Shown: positions 27,070 to 35,899 of the stretch, one piece after another
Layout: each line of letters opens with the position of its first letter
How positions within the stretch are numbered: position 1 is the stretch's first letter
Origin: an uncultured Prevotella sp.
Lineage (GTDB): Bacteria; Bacteroidota; Bacteroidia; Bacteroidales; Bacteroidaceae
NCBI GenBank assembly: GCA_937907705.1
Contig: CALCVP010000021.1
Location: 1 to 61,403 of the forward strand
Direction: 5' to 3'
Length of the DNA stretch: 61,403 nucleotides
Made by a program: the position numbers and the translations under genes
Notes under the pieces: generated by a model
Databases searched by the model: none
What the model was told of the DNA's origin: nothing
The model's input: the letters and a program-made list of their open reading frames with translations, nothing else

Positions 27070-27615
27070 CTATTCAGCTTTTTCTATAATTTCATTACCA
27101 ACCTTTATAGCTTCCATATTAAGAGGGATAAGGTTATGATGTCGTTCTGGTAAAGTTTTATAAAGAGCCTTCTCCACACCTTTTTCGCTCACGACTGGAC
27201 AGACATGCAGCAATCCTCCTAATACAATCATATTAAAAACCTTAGAGTTTTTCATCTCTGCCGCCTTATCCATAGCATCAATACGATACACTGTAATATC
27301 CTTACGCTTAGGAGGATTGATAACACCAAAGCCATCATAAATAAGCATGCCGCCTGACTTTACTTTAGGCTCAAACTTGTCAAGTGACGGTTGATTAAGC
27401 ACTATTGCTATGTCATAACGGCTCAAGATAGGGGAAGATATACGTTCATCACTTACTATGACAGTTACATTGGCAGTTCCACCACGCTGCTCAGGACCAT
27501 AAGCTGGCATCCATGTAACTTCTTTATCTTCCATAAGACCAGAGTAAGCCAATATTTTACCCATTGACAACACACCCTGACCACCAAAGCCTGATATAAT
27601 AATTTCTTTTTTCAT
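27070..27615 (-). CDS. 2-oxoacid:ferredoxin oxidoreductase, gamma subunit
   Basis: The 181-residue protein has the N-terminal pattern IIISGFGGQGVLSMGKILAYSG of the gamma domain that binds the CoA part of the product. It continues with TWMPAYGPEQRGGTANVTV and ends with a helical region. With the alpha, beta and ferredoxin subunits upstream it forms an enzyme that oxidatively decarboxylates 2-oxo acids to acyl-CoA and reduces ferredoxin. It is last in the operon, 13 bp after beta. Confidence 0.92.
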   Translation of the reverse strand: MKKEIIISGFGGQGVLSMGKILAYSGLMEDKEVTWMPAYGPEQRGGTANVTVIVSDERISSPILSRYDIAIVLNQPSLDKFEPKVKSGGMLIYDGFGVINPPKRKDITVYRIDAMDKAAEMKNSKVFNMIVLGGLLHVCPVVSEKGVEKALYKTLPERHHNLIPLNMEAIKVGNEIIEKAE

Positions 27616-27628
27616 TGACCTTCAGTTT

Positions 27629-28399
27629 TTACAAGTTTGTCGTATCTTTCAAGTCACCTTTAGGATAGAATTTAAACATATTTTCTTCCATCCATTTATT
27701 AGCTTTTACAGGAGACATTTTCCAACCACTGTTACATGTACTTACTATCTCTACCAAACTTGATCCTTTGCCTGCCATTGAAGCTTCAAAAGCTTTACGG
27801 ATAGCCTTCTTTGCAGAACGAATAGAAGAAACTGTCTCAACACTTTGGCGAGTTACGTAACACGTACCTTGCAGCTGTGCAGCTATCTCAGTAACTTTCA
27901 ATGGGTATCCATGAAGTTCTGGAACACGACCATAAGGACACGTTGATGTTTTTTGACCCAACAATGTAGTAGGTGCCATTTGCCCACCTGTCATGCCATA
28001 AATAGCATTGTTGATAAAGATAATAGCTATATTATCGCCACGATTTAGAGAATGAATAGTCTCGCAAGTACCTATACAAGCCAAATCACCATCACCTTGA
28101 TAAGTGAACACTAATCTATCTGGCCAACAACGCTTAATGGCACAAGCTACAGCTGGCGCACGACCATGCGCAGCTTCTTGCCAATCGATATCAAGATAAC
28201 GATAGGCAAACACTGCACATCCTACAGGACAAACACCAACAGCCTTGTCTTCCATACCCATTTCTTCTATAACCTCAGCCACTAACTTGTGTACTACGCC
28301 ATGGCTACAACCCGGGCAATAGTGCATGGGAATATCATTCATCAAATCCGGTTTCTTGTAAACCAAGTTCTCCGGAGATATTATTTCTTCATTATTCAT
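27629..28399 (-). CDS. 2-oxoacid:ferredoxin oxidoreductase, beta (thiamine diphosphate) subunit
   Basis: The 256-residue protein carries the ThDP-binding signature GDGDLACIGTCETIH followed by NNAIYGMTGGQMAP, plus the CPGCSHG and CPVGCAVF cysteines that help hold an iron-sulfur cluster. It is the catalytic half of the enzyme. Sequence alone does not settle whether 2-oxoglutarate or branched-chain 2-oxo acids are preferred. Confidence 0.93.
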   Translation of the reverse strand: MNNEEIISPENLVYKKPDLMNDIPMHYCPGCSHGVVHKLVAEVIEEMGMEDKAVGVCPVGCAVFAYRYLDIDWQEAAHGRAPAVACAIKRCWPDRLVFTYQGDGDLACIGTCETIHSLNRGDNIAIIFINNAIYGMTGGQMAPTTLLGQKTSTCPYGRVPELHGYPLKVTEIAAQLQGTCYVTRQSVETVSSIRSAKKAIRKAFEASMAGKGSSLVEIVSTCNSGWKMSPVKANKWMEENMFKFYPKGDLKDTTNL

Positions 28400-28417
28400 G
28401 ATACATTTCCTTTCTGT

Positions 28418-29497
28418 CTAAAACTTTTCCTTCAATGCCTTCACTATTTCGTCAGGCTCTGGAACAATGCCACCCAAACGACCAAAATGCTCCACTGGAG
28501 TCTTCCCGTTTATCGCTAAACGAATATCTTCAACCATTTGACCTGCGTTTATCTCTACAGACAAAACTCCTTTTTTGCCTTCAGCCAATTCTGATACGGC
28601 CTCAGAAGGGAATGGCCACAATGTTTGAGGGCGTAATAAGCCTACTTTCAAACCTTGCTCACGAGCTAACTCAATAGCTTTTTCTGAGATACGAGCTGCA
28701 CTTCCAAATGCTACAATAATATAATCTGCATCTTCACAATGTAGCGTTTCATAGCGTACCTCATTTTTCTTTATTGTATCATACTTGCGTTGTAAAGCCA
28801 AATTGCGCTCTTCCATTATCTCAGGACGTAACTCAAGAGAAGTCAATATATTTGGCTTACGATCCTTTGAACGACCAATTGTAGCCCATGGGCATTCTCT
28901 CTTAATCTCTTCTTCCGTACGACGAGGCTTATAAGGAGGCAGTACTACACGCTCCATCATCTGACCAATCACACCATCGCTCAATATCATTGTAGGGATA
29001 CGATATTTAAAAGCTAAAGTAAATGCCAGATCTACAAAGTCTGCCATTTCTTGAACAGATGCTGGAGCTAATACTATACAGTAATAGTCTCCATTACCAC
29101 CTCCACGAGTAGCCTGAAAATAATCACTCTGTGAAGGCTGAATAGTGCCTAGGCCTGGACCACCACGCTGCACATTGATAATAACACCAGGTATCTCTGC
29201 ACCTGCCATATAAGCTATACCTTCTTGCATCAAAGCCACACCTGGACTTGAGGAAGATGTAAATACTTTTTTACCTGCACCTGCGGCACCGTATACCATA
29301 TTAATAGATGCTACCTCACTCTCTGCCTGTAGAACTACCATACCTGTGGTTTCCCAAGGCTTAAGTGCAGCAAGCGTCTCTATTATCTCACTTTGAGGGG
29401 TTATTGGATAACCAAAAAAGGCATCTGCTCCACAGCGTATAGCAGCATGAGCAATAGCCTCGTTACCCTTCATTAAAGTTACTTCTTGTTCTGCCAT
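28418..29497 (-). CDS. vorB: 2-oxoacid:ferredoxin oxidoreductase, alpha subunit (VorB-like)
   Basis: The product is 359 residues from the start MAEQEVTLMKGNEAIA, chosen because it lies 6 bp after the ferredoxin stop; an earlier in-frame Met falls inside that gene. It carries the pyrimidine-binding domain (CGADAFFGYPITPQSE; SSSPGVALMQEGIAYMAGAE; NVQRGGPGLGTIQPSQSDYFQATRGG split along residues 95-130) and a C-terminal transketolase-like domain. In the Bacteroides group this subunit is usually named VorB, for 3-methyl-2-oxobutanoate oxidation. Together with the ilv genes it could link branched-chain oxo acids to acyl-CoA, but that is inference. Confidence 0.9.
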   Translation of the reverse strand: MAEQEVTLMKGNEAIAHAAIRCGADAFFGYPITPQSEIIETLAALKPWETTGMVVLQAESEVASINMVYGAAGAGKKVFTSSSSPGVALMQEGIAYMAGAEIPGVIINVQRGGPGLGTIQPSQSDYFQATRGGGNGDYYCIVLAPASVQEMADFVDLAFTLAFKYRIPTMILSDGVIGQMMERVVLPPYKPRRTEEEIKRECPWATIGRSKDRKPNILTSLELRPEIMEERNLALQRKYDTIKKNEVRYETLHCEDADYIIVAFGSAARISEKAIELAREQGLKVGLLRPQTLWPFPSEAVSELAEGKKGVLSVEINAGQMVEDIRLAINGKTPVEHFGRLGGIVPEPDEIVKALKEKF

Positions 29498-29502
29498 AGA
29501 TA

Positions 29503-29733
29503 TTAATCCTCCATTCGTTTTTTGTAAACGGCAATACAACCGTCAGGACAAACAATCGCACAAGATGCACATCCAATACAATCGTCAGGCCTTACTGCTT
29601 CCACATAAGGATAACCGTGAACATTCACTTTGTTTGCCAAGTTGATAACGTCTTTAGGGCAAGCCTCTACACACAGCGAGCATCCTTTGCATCTATCTGT
29701 GTTAACAACTATGGCTCCTCTAATTTTACCCAT
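29503..29733 (-). CDS. Ferredoxin-type 2[4Fe-4S] subunit of the 2-oxoacid oxidoreductase
   Basis: The 76-residue protein has two cluster motifs, CKGCSLCVEACP near residue 15 and CIGCASCAIVCP near residue 53, each binding one 4Fe-4S cluster. It passes electrons from the catalytic subunits to soluble ferredoxin. It is immediately upstream of the alpha subunit. Confidence 0.93.
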   Translation of the reverse strand: MGKIRGAIVVNTDRCKGCSLCVEACPKDVINLANKVNVHGYPYVEAVRPDDCIGCASCAIVCPDGCIAVYKKRMED

Positions 29734-29920
29734 ATTAATTCTATTTTATGAGAACACGAGCAAGCATCACCAAGAACTGTCAATATATCTCTTCATACTC
29801 ACCATTGCTCTCTATCCAATTCTTATTGATAAAGATAACAATTTCAATTTACTAATGCCATATCATTATTATATATCAATATGGCATCCATACTGTATCG
29901 TTTTTTCTAAAATTGCAATA
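29734..29920. other. AT-rich spacer
   Basis: Between the small TPR gene and the ferredoxin subunit I see no gene, hairpin or promoter of note. Confidence 0.4.
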
Positions 29921-30103
29921 TTACGGATTGTAAATATCCTTGCAATAATAATTAAGAATTTCATCAAGCATATGCTTGGCTTCTACGGCAGGACTTTCAG
30001 GATCCAATTTTATAGCAGCCAAATAATTATTAATAGCTTGCTGCCAATTACCTTCTTTACGATAAAGGTTTCCCTGTATATAATACTCTTCTGCTGTCAT
30101 CAC
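29921..30103 (-). CDS. Single-repeat TPR protein
   Basis: The 60-residue protein has one clear tetratricopeptide repeat: AEEYYIQGNLYRKEGNWQQA, then NNYLAAIKLDPES. A short third helix ends in YYCKDIYNP. It lies upstream of the oxidoreductase operon on the same strand, so it may be the first gene of that transcript. It could help assembly or hold another protein; no function is known to me. The repeat pattern and codon use make it a real gene despite its size. Confidence 0.7.
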   Translation of the reverse strand: MMTAEEYYIQGNLYRKEGNWQQAINNYLAAIKLDPESPAVEAKHMLDEILNYYCKDIYNP

Positions 30104-30215
30104 AATATATTATCTTTATTTACTTCGTCTTTTTTAAAGACCAAATTTTCAGCTATATACTCTCCTTGACCATATTAGTCTTTATAATGATACCGTTAAT
30201 AGACTACGACTCCTA

Positions 30216-31094
30216 TTATTGGTAATATTCTTTTTTACCAGCAGCTAACGTATTTTTCATAAGAGAACAAATAGTCATCGGACCAACACCGCCTGGCACA
30301 GGAGTAATAAATGAACACTTCTCGGCTACTTCATCAAACTTAATATCACCGTTTAGCCGAAATCCACTTTTACGAGTAACATCTGGAACTCTCGTTGTGC
30401 CCACATCAATTACAACAGCACCTTCTTTTACCATATCTGCAGTAACAAAGTTTGGTCTGCCTATAGCAGCTATAATAATATCTGCCTCACAACATTCTTG
30501 TTTCAACGTCGCAGAGTGGCTATGGCATACTGTAACAGTAGCATCACCATATTGTTTTTGTAGCATTAACTGAGCCATTGGCTTACCGACAATATTACTA
30601 CGCCCAAGTACGACACACTTTTTTCCTGAAGTTTCTATGCCATAGCGTTGTAATAAAGTCATAATACCCAATGGCGTTGCAGAAACAAAGCACGGAAGAC
30701 CAATTGACATTCGTCCTACATTAACAGGATGAAAGCCATCTACATCTTTGCGATAATCGATAGCCATAATTATCTTTTGTTCGTCAATATGTTTAGGCAA
30801 GGGTAATTGAACAATATAGCCATCTACATCGTTATCTGCGTTTAAGTCTGCGACCTTTTTCAATAGCTCTTCTTCCGTTACATCATCTTCAAAACGAATA
30901 AGAGTACTCTTAAAGCCACACGCTTCACAAGCAATAACCTTATTTTTTACATAGGTTTCGCTACCGCCGTCATGCCCCACAAGAATGGCAGCCAAATGAG
31001 GTCGTTTTCCACCATTGGCAACGATTTGTTTTACCTCTTCAGCTATTTCAGCTTTGATTTTAGCCGCTGTTGCCTTACCGTCTATAAGTTGCAT
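30216..31094 (-). CDS. folD: Methylenetetrahydrofolate dehydrogenase / cyclohydrolase
   Basis: The bifunctional enzyme interconverts 5,10-methylene- and 10-formyl-tetrahydrofolate. At 292 residues it has the family size. Visible are the catalytic region SETYVKNKVIACEACG near residue 50, the conserved VDGYIVQLPLPKHID near residue 95, DYRKDVDGFHPVNVG, the NADP-binding VVLGRSNIVGKPMAQLM near residue 165, and the C-terminal TPVPGGVGPMT. It lies between ffh and the oxidoreductase operon, all on the minus strand, with 77 bp to ffh. Confidence 0.97.
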   Translation of the reverse strand: MQLIDGKATAAKIKAEIAEEVKQIVANGGKRPHLAAILVGHDGGSETYVKNKVIACEACGFKSTLIRFEDDVTEEELLKKVADLNADNDVDGYIVQLPLPKHIDEQKIIMAIDYRKDVDGFHPVNVGRMSIGLPCFVSATPLGIMTLLQRYGIETSGKKCVVLGRSNIVGKPMAQLMLQKQYGDATVTVCHSHSATLKQECCEADIIIAAIGRPNFVTADMVKEGAVVIDVGTTRVPDVTRKSGFRLNGDIKFDEVAEKCSFITPVPGGVGPMTICSLMKNTLAAGKKEYYQ

Positions 31095-31171
31095 AGTATT
31101 ATTTTTTATTGGTGTCTACAAGCTATGCAAGCTTTAATATATATGCATAGCATAAATACAAGTCTATAAGA

Positions 31172-32515
31172 TTACATGCGAGGCATACCTTTCATGCCTT
31201 TCATAGCACTCATCATTTGACTCATTTTAGAACCAGTTACCATTTTCATCATCTTTCTGGTTTGATCAAACTGCTTGATAAGACGGTTTACATCTTGAAT
31301 ACTTGTGCCTGATCCTTTAGCTATACGTTGACGACGACTGGTATTAAGTACCTCTGGATTAGTACGTTCTTTAGGTGTCATGCTCAATATTATAGCTTCA
31401 ATACCTTTAAAGGCATTATCATCTATATCCACATCCTTAATAGCTTTTCCAACACCAGGTATCATAGAAGCCAAGTCTTTGATATTGCCCATTTTTTTAA
31501 TCTGCTGTATCTGACCAAGAAAATCGTTGAAGTCAAACTTATTCTTCTGTATTTTCTTCTGCAATCGTTTGGCTTCTTCTTCATCAAATTGCTCCTGAGC
31601 ACGTTCTACCAAGCTTACAATATCGCCCATTCCCAAGATACGGTCAGCCATACGAGAAGGATGGAAAGCATCAATAGCTCCCATCTTTTCACCTGTACCA
31701 ACAAACTTAATAGGTTTTTTAACCACTGTACGAATACTGATAGCAGCACCGCCACGAGTATCACCGTCAAGTTTGGTAAGTACTACGCCATCAAAATCAA
31801 GACGATCGTTAAACTCTTTCGCTGTATTTACAGCATCTTGACCTGTCATAGAATCAACTACGAACAACGTTTCATCTGGCTGAAGCGCATTTTTCAGAGA
31901 TTCTATCTCGTTCATCATCTCTTCATCTACTGCCAAACGACCTGCAGTATCGACTATTACGACATCATTACCTTTAGCTTTCGCCTCTTTGATTGCGTCT
32001 TTCGCTATTTCAATTACATTTTTATTGTCAAGCTCTGCATAGACCGGCACTCCTATTTGCTCTGCTACAACCTTCAGCTGCTCAATAGCCGCAGGACGGT
32101 AAACATCACAAGCTACAAGCATTGGATTCTTATGTTGTTTGGTTTTAAGCAAATTGGCTAACTTACCACTGAAAGTTGTCTTACCTGAACCTTGAAGACC
32201 CGACATTAATATAATGGAAGGATGACCTTCTAACTTCAAGCCTACACTTTCGCCTCCCATTAATTCTGCCAACTCGTCATGTACTAACTTGACCATCATT
32301 TGGCCAGGCTTCACTGCCGTGAGCACGTTCATGCCCAATGCCTTCTTCTTTACTGTATCAGTAAAGCTTTTTGCAACCTTGTAATTAACATCGGCATCAA
32401 GCAATGCACGTCTAACGTCTTTAAGGGTTTCCGCTACGTTAATTTCAGTAATTTTGCCTTCACCCTTTAGTATCTTAAAGGAGCGTTCAAGTCTGTCGCT
32501 TAAATTTTCAAACAT
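31172..32515 (-). CDS. ffh: Signal recognition particle protein (SRP54)
   Basis: The 447-residue GTPase binds signal sequences and SRP RNA during co-translational targeting. It has an N domain, then a G domain with GLQGSGKTTF (about residue 107), DTAGRLAVDEEMMNE (about 190) and TKLDGDTRGGAA (about 247). The methionine-rich M domain ends KMSQMMSAMKGMKGMPRM. The leader upstream is long (more than 200 nt) with a possible -7 element TATATTTG at 32748-32741. Confidence 0.97.
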   Translation of the reverse strand: MFENLSDRLERSFKILKGEGKITEINVAETLKDVRRALLDADVNYKVAKSFTDTVKKKALGMNVLTAVKPGQMMVKLVHDELAELMGGESVGLKLEGHPSIILMSGLQGSGKTTFSGKLANLLKTKQHKNPMLVACDVYRPAAIEQLKVVAEQIGVPVYAELDNKNVIEIAKDAIKEAKAKGNDVVIVDTAGRLAVDEEMMNEIESLKNALQPDETLFVVDSMTGQDAVNTAKEFNDRLDFDGVVLTKLDGDTRGGAAISIRTVVKKPIKFVGTGEKMGAIDAFHPSRMADRILGMGDIVSLVERAQEQFDEEEAKRLQKKIQKNKFDFNDFLGQIQQIKKMGNIKDLASMIPGVGKAIKDVDIDDNAFKGIEAIILSMTPKERTNPEVLNTSRRQRIAKGSGTSIQDVNRLIKQFDQTRKMMKMVTGSKMSQMMSAMKGMKGMPRM

Positions 32516-32814
32516 AATGCTTGTATATCAAGTTTTAATTTATAGTTATTCATTCATCTATTACATGCCAAGTGCTTTTTATAAAGCCATTCTTAATATA
32601 GCACTTATATCTGATTATTATTCCAACGTAAAAAGAAGTACATTTACTAAAGTAATGAACAATAATTTATTAAAAGAAACAACTGACTTTTGCTTTTATT
32701 AAAGTAAAGTCCGTACCTTTTTAAACATCTCAGCACACTGCAAATATAAGCATTTAATGGTTAAGAAAAGAAAAACACACTCGGTATTTAATGTATTTTA
32801 AAACACTTTTTTTC
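32516..32814. other. Upstream region of ffh, no gene seen
   Basis: AT-rich spacer. It contains a minus-strand TATATTTG (32748-32741) that may be the -7 element of ffh. I see no RNA gene such as SRP RNA here. Confidence 0.4.
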
Positions 32815-32843
32815 AAAAATGCGCACACTATAATCAAGTGTGC
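32815..32843 (-). terminator. Probable terminator of the HD gene
   Basis: The 7-bp stem GCACACT (32823-32829) with AGTGTGC (32837-32843) is followed, on the minus strand, by GCATTTTT. Confidence 0.5.
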
Positions 32844-33015
32844 AATTTTAGCGTATCGATTTAAAAAAAGTGAGAAAAAACAATGAACTATATATTTGCA
32901 CATTTACAAAACTAATGTGCAAATATATTCAGTTTTACGGAAAGAATGTCCTAAATTTCTTTAGAGAAGTAATGATTAAATAAGTATTCAAACAGAAGAC
33001 CATACTAATCCTTGC

Positions 33016-33552
33016 TCATTCAAATAGCTTCTCCCATTCTTTAAAGCGTTGCAAGCCATCTTCCCCATGCTTTGCGACACTGTGTTCAGCCTGTTGAAGC
33101 GTTTTCATACGGTTTGGACTTGATTTTGAAAAGAATTTGTCAGCATAACAAATGACCTTTTCCTCCAATGTTTCTGGAATAAAATCTTGTTTAGGAAGGG
33201 GCAAATGTTGCTGCTCTATCTGGCTTAAACTAATCCCTGCACCCGTATGTCGTTCACACACACGAGCATGTTTAGGCCATCCTTCCCTACGCAACAGCTC
33301 TGCTCCATCATATCCATGCCGTATATAAGGGTCTTTTCCAAAGCAGTAGATGCCTGGTGCATCAGTCATAAAGATACCTATATCATGCAACATGGCTCCT
33401 TCTTCTATAAACGCTTTGTCAAAATGTAGCTCTGTATGACGAGTGGCAATTTCCAACGCTAAATTAGCAACATCTCTACTATGACATATCAACAAACGTT
33501 TCAACTCATTGTCGTGAGGATAATATTTATCAATAATCTTATTATAATCCAT
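33016..33552 (-). CDS. HD-domain phosphohydrolase
   Basis: The 178-residue protein has the metal-binding HD arrangement: CHSRDVANLALEIA near residue 25, GAMLHDIGIFMTD near residue 54 and a further His-containing stretch (CERHTGAGIS) near residue 100. Small HD proteins of this kind hydrolyse nucleotides or other phosphate esters; the substrate is not predictable here. It appears monocistronic, with a terminator about 170 bp downstream. Confidence 0.85.
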   Translation of the reverse strand: MDYNKIIDKYYPHDNELKRLLICHSRDVANLALEIATRHTELHFDKAFIEEGAMLHDIGIFMTDAPGIYCFGKDPYIRHGYDGAELLRREGWPKHARVCERHTGAGISLSQIEQQHLPLPKQDFIPETLEEKVICYADKFFSKSSPNRMKTLQQAEHSVAKHGEDGLQRFKEWEKLFE

Positions 33553-33603
33553 AGCAATTTGCTTTATTTTTACATCTTATAGAATAGAAAAGCTGTTAAA
33601 TAC

Positions 33604-33849
33604 CTATTTCAAACAGATACTCAGCGTAGCTTCTTTTTGCTTCTGTAGACAAAGAAATCGAGCCAACATTTTCATGCTATCATCATCTTTATATACCTTG
33701 TCATTACGTATCAGCGCAAGTCTGATACTCATAAATGGCACACAAAAACCATTACACGCATAATAAATATTGGCCCGATTTACCGTCTCTCAGCTGTTAT
33801 CCTTCAGCTGGCTATACTTATGAGTAGCTACAACACTGATGCCCTTTTA
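33604..33849 (-). pseudogene. Possible gene remnant
   Basis: A minus-strand frame reads protein-like from about 33846 to a TAG at 33606-33604, broken by one TGA at 33793-33791. The part after the break is about 62 residues and includes MSIRLALIRNDKVYKDDDS and KMLARFLCLQKQK. There is no plausible start. I do not recognise the parent protein; it may be chance. Confidence 0.25.
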
Positions 33850-33906
33850 TCTTTTTCATCATGAATGGCAGGATAAAGAGCCACCGTTTGTTGATAGCCA
33901 TTTTTA

Positions 33907-35682
33907 CTATTTTGCATCGCGTTCTATCCAGCCCAAGGTATCGCCTTTACGAACCTTAGCACCTTGCTTAGCACCTACTTCTACCAGCTTGCCACCCAAA
34001 GCAGCTTTAATAGGTACAATTTGTCCCCATGGAGCTTGGATATAGCAGTATGTATCATTTTCTTTGTAAGTCTGACCTATAAAAGGTTCAAGACAAGGAG
34101 CACACTCGCCTTCGCCACTGAACTCATAATATACCTGTCCTGCAACAGGAGCTACAATAGCATCAGCCTTAGCATGTTTAAATGCTGCAAGCTCTTCAGG
34201 AGAAAGCTTTGAACCGAGTTTTGCGTCTTTTGCTTTCTGCAAATCTGCCAAGAAACGTTTTTTAGCAACGCCACTCTTGTAATCACGATATTGCTCTGGA
34301 TGCATAGCCAACTCAAAGAGTTCCTCATCATCTTGTCCGAAGTCCCAATTATTGGCTTTCATTTCTTTTTTAAAGTCTTCCAAAGCATTTGGTATAAGCG
34401 TATGAGGGTCTGCATCTGTAAACTCTCGACCTTGTTTCTTGGCCAACTCTACCAATTCAGGGTCAATTGTTCCTGGTATTTTCCCACTCTTTCCAAGAAT
34501 CATTCCCCACATTGAATCATCCATCATTACAAAGCGGCCTTTGCCTTGTGCCATTGTCAGCAGATTCATCAATGCTATGTTCTTTACATATTGAGAGAAT
34601 GGAGTAACCAATGGTGGATAACCCACACGAGGCCAAACATAGGCTACCTCATCGAAGAGTTTCACAAGCATGTCATCTGTTGAATACTCTTTCTCGCCTT
34701 TACTTCTAAGTATGGAATTGATAGAACGGTGTATACCAGCCAAATCTGCCATCATACTACCCATCATACCGCCAGGCAAGCCACACCCCAAAAGCAATGA
34801 GCTCATTAGTCTGTTGGCTGGATTGATAAAGTAGCCCAGCCACTCATCAATGAACTCTTGTGTAAGAGAACGTGCACGCATGTAGGCATTCATGTTGATT
34901 TCCGGAACATCAAAGCCTTCATGTTTCAGCATGCTTTGTACAGAAATAATGTCAGGATGCACTTTTCCCCACGACAGCGGTTCTATGGCCGTATCAATAA
35001 CATCTGCGCCATTGTTGCACACTTCAAGAATAGAAGCCATAGAAAGTCCTGGACCTGAGTGTCCATGATATTGTATAATAACATCCGGATGCTTTGTCTT
35101 GATAGCTTTTGTCAGTTTACCCAACATTGCAGGTTGACCTATACCTGCCATATCCTTCAAACAAATCTCAGGAGCACCTGCTGCTATCAATTGGTCTGCA
35201 ATATTGCTATAATACTCTACTGTATGTACAGGTGAGTTTGTAATACACAACGTTGCTTGTGGAGTCATGCCAGCCTCTAAGGCCCATTTAATACTTGGTA
35301 TGATGTTTCTCACATCGTTCAAGCCACAGAAGATACGTGGAATGTCTACACCTTGGGCATGCTTTACCTTGTATTGCAGCTGACGCACATCATCAGGAAC
35401 TGGATACATACGCAAAGCATTGAGTCCACGGTCAAGCATGTGTGTCTTAATTCCGACCTCGTTAAAAGGCTTGCAAAAAGCTCTTACAGCAGCATTAGGA
35501 TTTTCACCTGCCAACAGATTTACCTGTTCAAAGGCTCCGCCATTGGTTTCTACACGTGAAAAGCATCCCATGTCGATGATTGCAGGAGCTATGCGCTCAA
35601 GCTGATCCTTACGTGGCTGAAACTTACCTGAAGACTGCCACATGTCCCTATACACGAGACTGAATTGGATTTTCTTTTTCAT
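33907..35682 (-). CDS. Biotin-dependent carboxyltransferase subunit (OadA / pyruvate carboxylase B-like) lacking the biotin lysine
   Basis: The 591-residue protein has the carboxyltransferase TIM barrel: YRDMWQS near residue 11 with the metal-binding Asp, CLKDMAGIGQP near residue 173 with the Lys that is carbamylated in this family, and YHGHSGPGLSM near residue 203 with the metal His pair. The C-terminal about 75 residues have a biotinyl-domain fold (APVAGQVYYEFSGEG ... VGAKQGAKVRKGDTLGWIE). Where the family has EAMKM, this protein reads QAPWG, so it has no acceptor Lys. Carboxyl groups would need a separate biotin carrier, or the domain has another role. The reaction is probably oxaloacetate decarboxylation or pyruvate carboxylation. 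Confidence 0.85.
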   Translation of the reverse strand: MKKKIQFSLVYRDMWQSSGKFQPRKDQLERIAPAIIDMGCFSRVETNGGAFEQVNLLAGENPNAAVRAFCKPFNEVGIKTHMLDRGLNALRMYPVPDDVRQLQYKVKHAQGVDIPRIFCGLNDVRNIIPSIKWALEAGMTPQATLCITNSPVHTVEYYSNIADQLIAAGAPEICLKDMAGIGQPAMLGKLTKAIKTKHPDVIIQYHGHSGPGLSMASILEVCNNGADVIDTAIEPLSWGKVHPDIISVQSMLKHEGFDVPEINMNAYMRARSLTQEFIDEWLGYFINPANRLMSSLLLGCGLPGGMMGSMMADLAGIHRSINSILRSKGEKEYSTDDMLVKLFDEVAYVWPRVGYPPLVTPFSQYVKNIALMNLLTMAQGKGRFVMMDDSMWGMILGKSGKIPGTIDPELVELAKKQGREFTDADPHTLIPNALEDFKKEMKANNWDFGQDDEELFELAMHPEQYRDYKSGVAKKRFLADLQKAKDAKLGSKLSPEELAAFKHAKADAIVAPVAGQVYYEFSGEGECAPCLEPFIGQTYKENDTYCYIQAPWGQIVPIKAALGGKLVEVGAKQGAKVRKGDTLGWIERDAK

Positions 35683-35776
35683 CTTGTATTTTCTTTTAGT
35701 GTGTTATTATTCTTTGTAATCTACCACACGTGTATTAAATAAGGTGTATTAACAAAAATGCATCTTATTGAGACTG

Positions 35777-35784
35777 CAAAAGTA
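35777..35784 (-). promoter_or_regulatory. Possible -7 element
   Basis: TACTTTTG on the minus strand, about 95 bp before the carboxyltransferase start. The matching -33 element is not evident. Confidence 0.35.
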
Positions 35785-35825
35785 GGCATTTTTTTGCAGA
35801 CTAAAAAAGAATGAAACTAAAATAT

Positions 35826-35859
35826 TAAATCCCCACAAGCAATCGCCTGTAGGGATTTA
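35826..35859 (-). terminator. Probable terminator of the DUF349 gene
   Basis: TAAATCCC (35826-35833) pairs with GGGATTTA (35852-35859) and the inner bases extend the stem imperfectly. It lies 41 bp past the DUF349 stop. Confidence 0.6.
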
Positions 35860-35899
35860 ACAAAAAGATTTATTTGATATTAATTGCAAACTGTATATA

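Noticed and set aside
33779..33792. 14-base word TTTACCGTCTCTCA shared with 6060-6073
   Set aside because: A match of this length is expected by chance in a window of this size; flanks do not align well.
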